Positions 43,159 to 43,199 of a stretch of 43,199 nt of DNA are shown here, piece by piece. A program made the position numbers and the translations under genes. How positions within the stretch are numbered: position 1 is the first letter of the stretch; each line of letters starts with the position of its first letter. The stretch is from a virus, in the IMG/VR virus record IMGVR_UViG_3300044835_000037, positions 1 through 43,199 of that record; one strand, written 5' to 3'. The notes under the pieces are model-generated. The model did no database searches. It saw only the letters and a program-made list of their open reading frames with translations, and had not been told where the DNA came from.

Positions 43159-43199
43159 GCCTAAAAACTGCCTATTTTAGTTTTGTGGATGCGTGTATT
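43073..43199. repeat. Terminal direct repeat, right copy
   Basis: Identical to bases 1-127. It joins the right end to the left end, so minus-strand transcription entering from the HNH gene at 143-562 continues directly into terS at 43158 and on through the head genes. Confidence 0.93.

Overview
The window is the genome of a temperate, lambda-like tailed phage (siphovirus type) with high GC, read once round a circle. The first 127 bases (1-127) are repeated exactly at the end (43073-43199), so the unit is about 43.07 kb and the ends are joined by assembly overlap. The HK97-type capsid, lambda-like tail and lysis genes, two-membrane spanin pair, RecT, DUF2303, a DUF4224 protein beside the integrase and a tRNA-Arg attachment site point to a phage of a Gram-negative host, probably a proteobacterium. 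The host cannot be named from the sequence.

Layout. The switch lies at about 6.8-7.75 kb. A Cro/YdaS-like gene (minus) and a CI-like repressor gene (plus) diverge, with matching CACC-N4-GGTG operators on both sides of the repressor gene. Leftward from the switch (minus strand) come a small DNA-binding-type protein, a DUF1376 replication protein with an origin-like repeat patch, two small proteins and a Q-like antiterminator (4801-5265). Just past the Q-like gene lie a possible promoter and an intrinsic terminator, as in lambda PR'-tR'. The late operon then runs leftward: receptor/tail-fibre-type genes (4670-562), HNH endonuclease, across the circular junction to terS, terL, portal, ClpP-type protease, major capsid protein, connectors, tail tube, tail chaperones with a possible -1 frameshift, tape measure, tail tip genes, and a lysis cassette ending near 24.7 kb.

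Rightward from the switch (plus strand, 7.7-22.9 kb) is the early/recombination operon: small membrane or lipoproteins, RecT, a CsrA homologue, DUF2303, a HerA/FtsK-like ATPase, then about 25 tiny genes that mostly overlap by ATGA or GTGA. Many of these encode Cys-rich, probably zinc-binding proteins, and several share a repeated 3' end that carries the next ribosome-binding site. The operon ends with a DUF4224 protein and a tyrosine integrase. attP follows: a 43-bp 3' part of a tRNA-Arg(CCU) gene flanked by four copies of an arm-type motif. Beyond attP (23.1-24.7 kb) is a cargo segment with two small soluble proteins, a membrane protein, a BamE/SmpA-like lipoprotein and a small basic protein. 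It would lie at one end of the integrated prophage.

The most unusual parts are the Cys-rich mini-gene array with shared gene ends, the phage CsrA with a hairpin abutting an early start codon, RecT beside a HerA-like ATPase without a visible exonuclease, a CI-type repressor without the usual protease domain, and a Trp-rich 25-residue peptide inside the lysis cassette. All functions are read from sequence patterns and family knowledge; no searches were run.
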